A stretch of DNA of 64,000 nt, taken from contig WARS01000013.1 in the NCBI GenBank assembly GCA_008933995.1, positions 15,689,806 through 15,753,805 on the forward strand. Direction: 5' to 3'. Origin of the DNA: Datnioides undecimradiatus (lineage: Eukaryota; Chordata; Actinopteri; Lobotiformes; Datnioididae). Positions 61,001 to 64,000 of the stretch are shown here, in pieces. A program made the translations under genes and the position numbers. The notes below the pieces were generated by a model. The model was given only the letters and a program-made list of their open reading frames with translations. It ran no database searches and was not told the DNA's origin. The number at the start of each line of letters is the position of its first letter. Positions within the stretch are counted from its first letter, which is position 1.

Positions 61001-64000
61001 ACAGACCTTCTCTCTGCCTGTGTGAACACACAGTGTAATCTAAAAGCAACACCTGGGCCACTAGGCGACGCAAAGACGGCATGCCAAAGTACTGGCACAC
61101 CCCCAAAATGAATTAAGGTGGGCTATTCAGGTCTGTCCTGACCTTGGGGAGATGTGCACACTGGTTTTTGCTCTAGGAGAAACAAGCTGAATACAGTCTT
61201 TTATTACAGAGTCACTGTGAAATGTGTAATGTATGTTAATCCATCTGGGATTGGGAGGAGGAGAGCCAGGTTCTAAAGGGACAGAATGATAGCATTAAGA
61301 GAGAAGGGGAGGGAGAGAAGAAGAGGAGGTACAGAGAGCAGAGAAGGGAAGGAAATTGGTTCAAACAGGACAGTGAAGCAGACCAGGTGAGGTAGAAAGA
61401 GACATTGGGAAAATGATCGAAAGGTGACAGGCACAGGCAGAAACAGGCAGACAGGCACAGCCAACGGGGGAAAAGATAGAGAGGCAGGATAGACAGATGG
61501 AAAGACACTGCAGCTGGAAAGGCTCCTGATTCTGATTCTCCTGATTTTTGTCACACATCATGTGCAACACAGATTTAATAGTTTCTAGTAAATTTGATGC
61601 AAGCAGCAGCCTGACATCTGTTTTTTCCTGTTCTCAAGCTGTAGAGCAGAGAAAATCTGATGCATGTTAGAGGCATGCAACTGTCTTCAGAATTCCTTCT
61701 CACATAAACATATGCATGTACATGATATTGAACAACAACAGCAAAAAAAGAGGCAGTTGTTTGGTTCAAGTAGGTATTTGGATATGTAATTATTCAGATT
61801 AGCAGCATTTTGATGTGTGAGCATGTATAAATAGCACATTTTTACTTTTAGATGAAATGTTGAATTTGCTTAGTTATTGAATTCACTAAAGTCAAATAAA
61901 TCAAATTAAACAATCAGTGGTGGTGAATTTACTAATATGTGACTAATAGCAAGCTGACAGGACGTTGCTGACCTTTGAGAGAACAGAGGGTCACACAGCG
62001 AAGGTTGCTTTAAAGCATATTAGCTGTGTTGCATTTTTTATTTAACTGTCTTTAGTGGGAATGTAAACTGCTGAAAAACAAAAAGGAAACATTAAATATT
62101 AACTAATCTGCATGTTTAGGAAAGGCTAGTGTGTAAGCTTGTGGTTACAAGTAGTCTCTACATCACCATGCATACCGAACCACTTGAAAACACATAACAC
62201 ATAATTTTTCTGAGCTGCTTTCTGGTGTGTTTAAGCTTAAATACTGAAATAACAGTAGCCTACTGACTTTGTCACACCTTATTTTGGGAAACAAGGTGAT
62301 GGAAATGGGAGGGAAACATTATTTGAAGTGGGAAATGACTTTCAAGGCCTGTTTTGCTGAGAGCACACACACCTGACATTGCCAAAGTTTCATTTTGTTG
62401 CGCCGTCGAATTATTAATGGCATTAAGGTTTTGTTGTTTATTCACATTAAGAGTCGAAAGTGATGCTAAGTTTTGGCAAAAAAATGAGAAGCTGCTAAAT
62501 GGATGTGTTGTACACTGAGTGTCAGAATGAAGGGTGGATTTTAGAGATACTAATAGTTACATTAATATATTAATAGCTATTTTTAATTTATATTAATTAT
62601 TCCTTTACCTTACTGTCCAGGAGTGTAGCACACAGTTCTGAAGCCTGAATTTTACTGGTCCTTGTATACTGCCCTCATACCTCTTCTTTATCAGTGCTTT
62701 TTTTCCTACTTCAAATCTATATTTTTGTGATATAGCTCTTGTCTGCAATTGTTTCCAAAGTTAAGTACTAAAACCAAAATGAATCAGAAACAGAATTTCA
62801 TTTGCTCTTACTTCCTTGCCAAGTTTAGGTTGATGATTTTTAGAGTCCCATTGTAGAGCTGGTGTCAAATTGAGAAAACAAATTTTGATTATTTAATGGG
62901 GGGAAAAAAAAGAAATTTTGTATTATTCCAGCACCAAAATCGCAACTACATGACAAAAGAAGAAAAAAACAAAAAACAAAAAGGTGAAATGCTTGGAGGA
63001 ACATTTCCTTTTCAGTCAATAAGAAACACTTGGGAAATCCGAGCTGTAATCAGAGGTGTAATCAGTGTTAGGAATGTGTTAATGTACTGATTGAAATGCT
63101 AGTCTATATGTGCGCCTTTCCTAACACTACCTGGCAGAATCTCTATACTATATATGCTAACCTATTAAATGGAGAAGGTTATCTCCGTAAGGACATATAA
63201 GACGAAAAATACAAAGCAGCAAATGAAGCATCATGATTTGTCCTCATGTACTGCTTTCATTCCAATCCTAAACTACTACAGTCATCATTGTACATCACAC
63301 ACCATTCTACCAACATACATATACATGTACAATGCTTGATAACTCAACAACATAGCATTATTCTTAGATGTGCTCACCATCAACAAGAGCAACAATTCAC
63401 TGTAAAATAGTGGGTTGTGTTCCCCTTGATCTGATACTCTGAGATATAATGAAACCTCCTGTTCTCGTCACAATCAACAGCACTGCTGCAGTGGAAAAAT
63501 GTATTTTTTTATTTCCTGGTATGAGCAAGAAAGGACAATTTCTTGGTTGTTGATGGAAATATTATGGAATCGTGTGTGCAGTTGAAATCGCCGGACTGAA
63601 TTTAAATGGTCTGTTAAGCTCAAGGACTGACCTGACTTCAAACTTAGAAGTTACAAGGTTTGTCATATTTTATGTTGTGTACTGTGTATTTTATGGATTA
63701 GCTTGTTTTACCTGAGAGTCAGGAGCCAATATGTGAATGTTCAGCCTCAAACAAAGTAAAAAAGAGAGCAGTAGTTGTAGGAAACTAATTCCAGCAGACA
63801 CAAAATAAAAATAAGAATAAACCTGAAATTGCTATGGTACGGTCTCCCAGTCAATGAGAAAACAATAAGAAAAGATGCAGTTTGTTGTAACGTGGGACTG
63901 GGATTCCATCAATGTTCATTGTTTAAGAGGTTTTTAGCCTAACTGACGTCAAAAAGTAAAGTTATTAATGAAGCACTTTCATGTTCAAAATAAGTGTTTT

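Larger units (their letters stand above)
42311..64000. other. Upstream intergenic DNA without a recognised gene
   Basis: About 21.7 kb beyond the SUCLG2 promoter. All open frames are short and lack family resemblance. Searching by eye for cysteine-rich TAFA1-type exons (the expected neighbour in human) gave nothing. The stretch holds two fragments of one teleost repeat family (49415-49516 and 57865-58080), a probable SINE (52470-52690) and several microsatellites. It may contain distal regulatory elements, but that needs cross-species alignment. Confidence 0.7.

Noticed and set aside
42311..64000. Search for TAFA1 (FAM19A1) exons, the human neighbour
   Set aside because: No CCNKNR- or CSCLPGKVAGTTR-like coding segment seen on either strand.
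1..64000. CRISPR arrays, rRNA, functional tRNA genes, intact endogenous retroviruses
   Set aside because: No regular spaced repeats, no rRNA segments, no complete cloverleaf, and no paired long terminal repeats or gag/pol-like frames were seen.

Overview
The window is vertebrate nuclear DNA, almost certainly from a ray-finned (teleost) fish. It is AT-rich, with short exons scattered over tens of kilobases, GT-AG introns, many dinucleotide microsatellites, and degraded copies of repeats typical of teleost genomes. These include a Tc1-like transposon relic, LINE 3' tails ending in GATGG or TCTG repeats, and tRNA-derived SINEs. Nothing prokaryotic, viral, CRISPR-like or rRNA-like was seen.

The one gene that can be identified with confidence is SUCLG2, the GDP-forming beta subunit of mitochondrial succinyl-CoA ligase, on the minus strand. 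Seven consecutive coding exons are present: exon 1 at 42096-42179, exon 2 at 24490-24631, exon 3 at 8726-8825, exon 4 at 7588-7678, exon 5 at 5756-5908, exon 6 at 4623-4712 and exon 7 at 3150-3246. All boundaries are GT-AG and the reading frame stays open through every junction. They add up to 757 coding bases (252 codons plus one base), slightly under 60% of the usual protein of about 430 residues. The rest of the CoA-ligase domain must lie beyond the left edge. The encoded part holds the mitochondrial targeting peptide, most of the ATP-grasp (nucleotide-binding) domain and the first metal-ligand asparagine.

Layout: 1-3149 is the start of intron 7 and carries a Tc1-like transposase relic. 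From 3150 to 8825 exons 3-7 are clustered. From 8826 to 24489 is the 15.7 kb intron 2. From 24632 to 42095 is the 17.5 kb intron 1, which carries SINE, LINE and hAT-like insertions. From 42180 to about 42310 is a CpG-rich, TATA-less promoter. From about 42310 to 64000 is roughly 21.7 kb with no exon I could recognise: upstream intergenic DNA with repeats and microsatellites. In human the neighbour on this side is TAFA1 (established knowledge), but no TAFA exon was found here.

The observations most worth following up are: a tiny palindromic LINE insertion with a perfect 12-bp target-site duplication (probable twin priming); an internally deleted Tc1 relic; a (UG)n tract 31 nt downstream of the weak exon-7 splice donor; an 82-bp alternating purine-pyrimidine tract beside a 14-bp inverted repeat; and an unexplained signal-peptide-like ORF with a splice donor inside intron 2. 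No undescribed system was found that I could defend.
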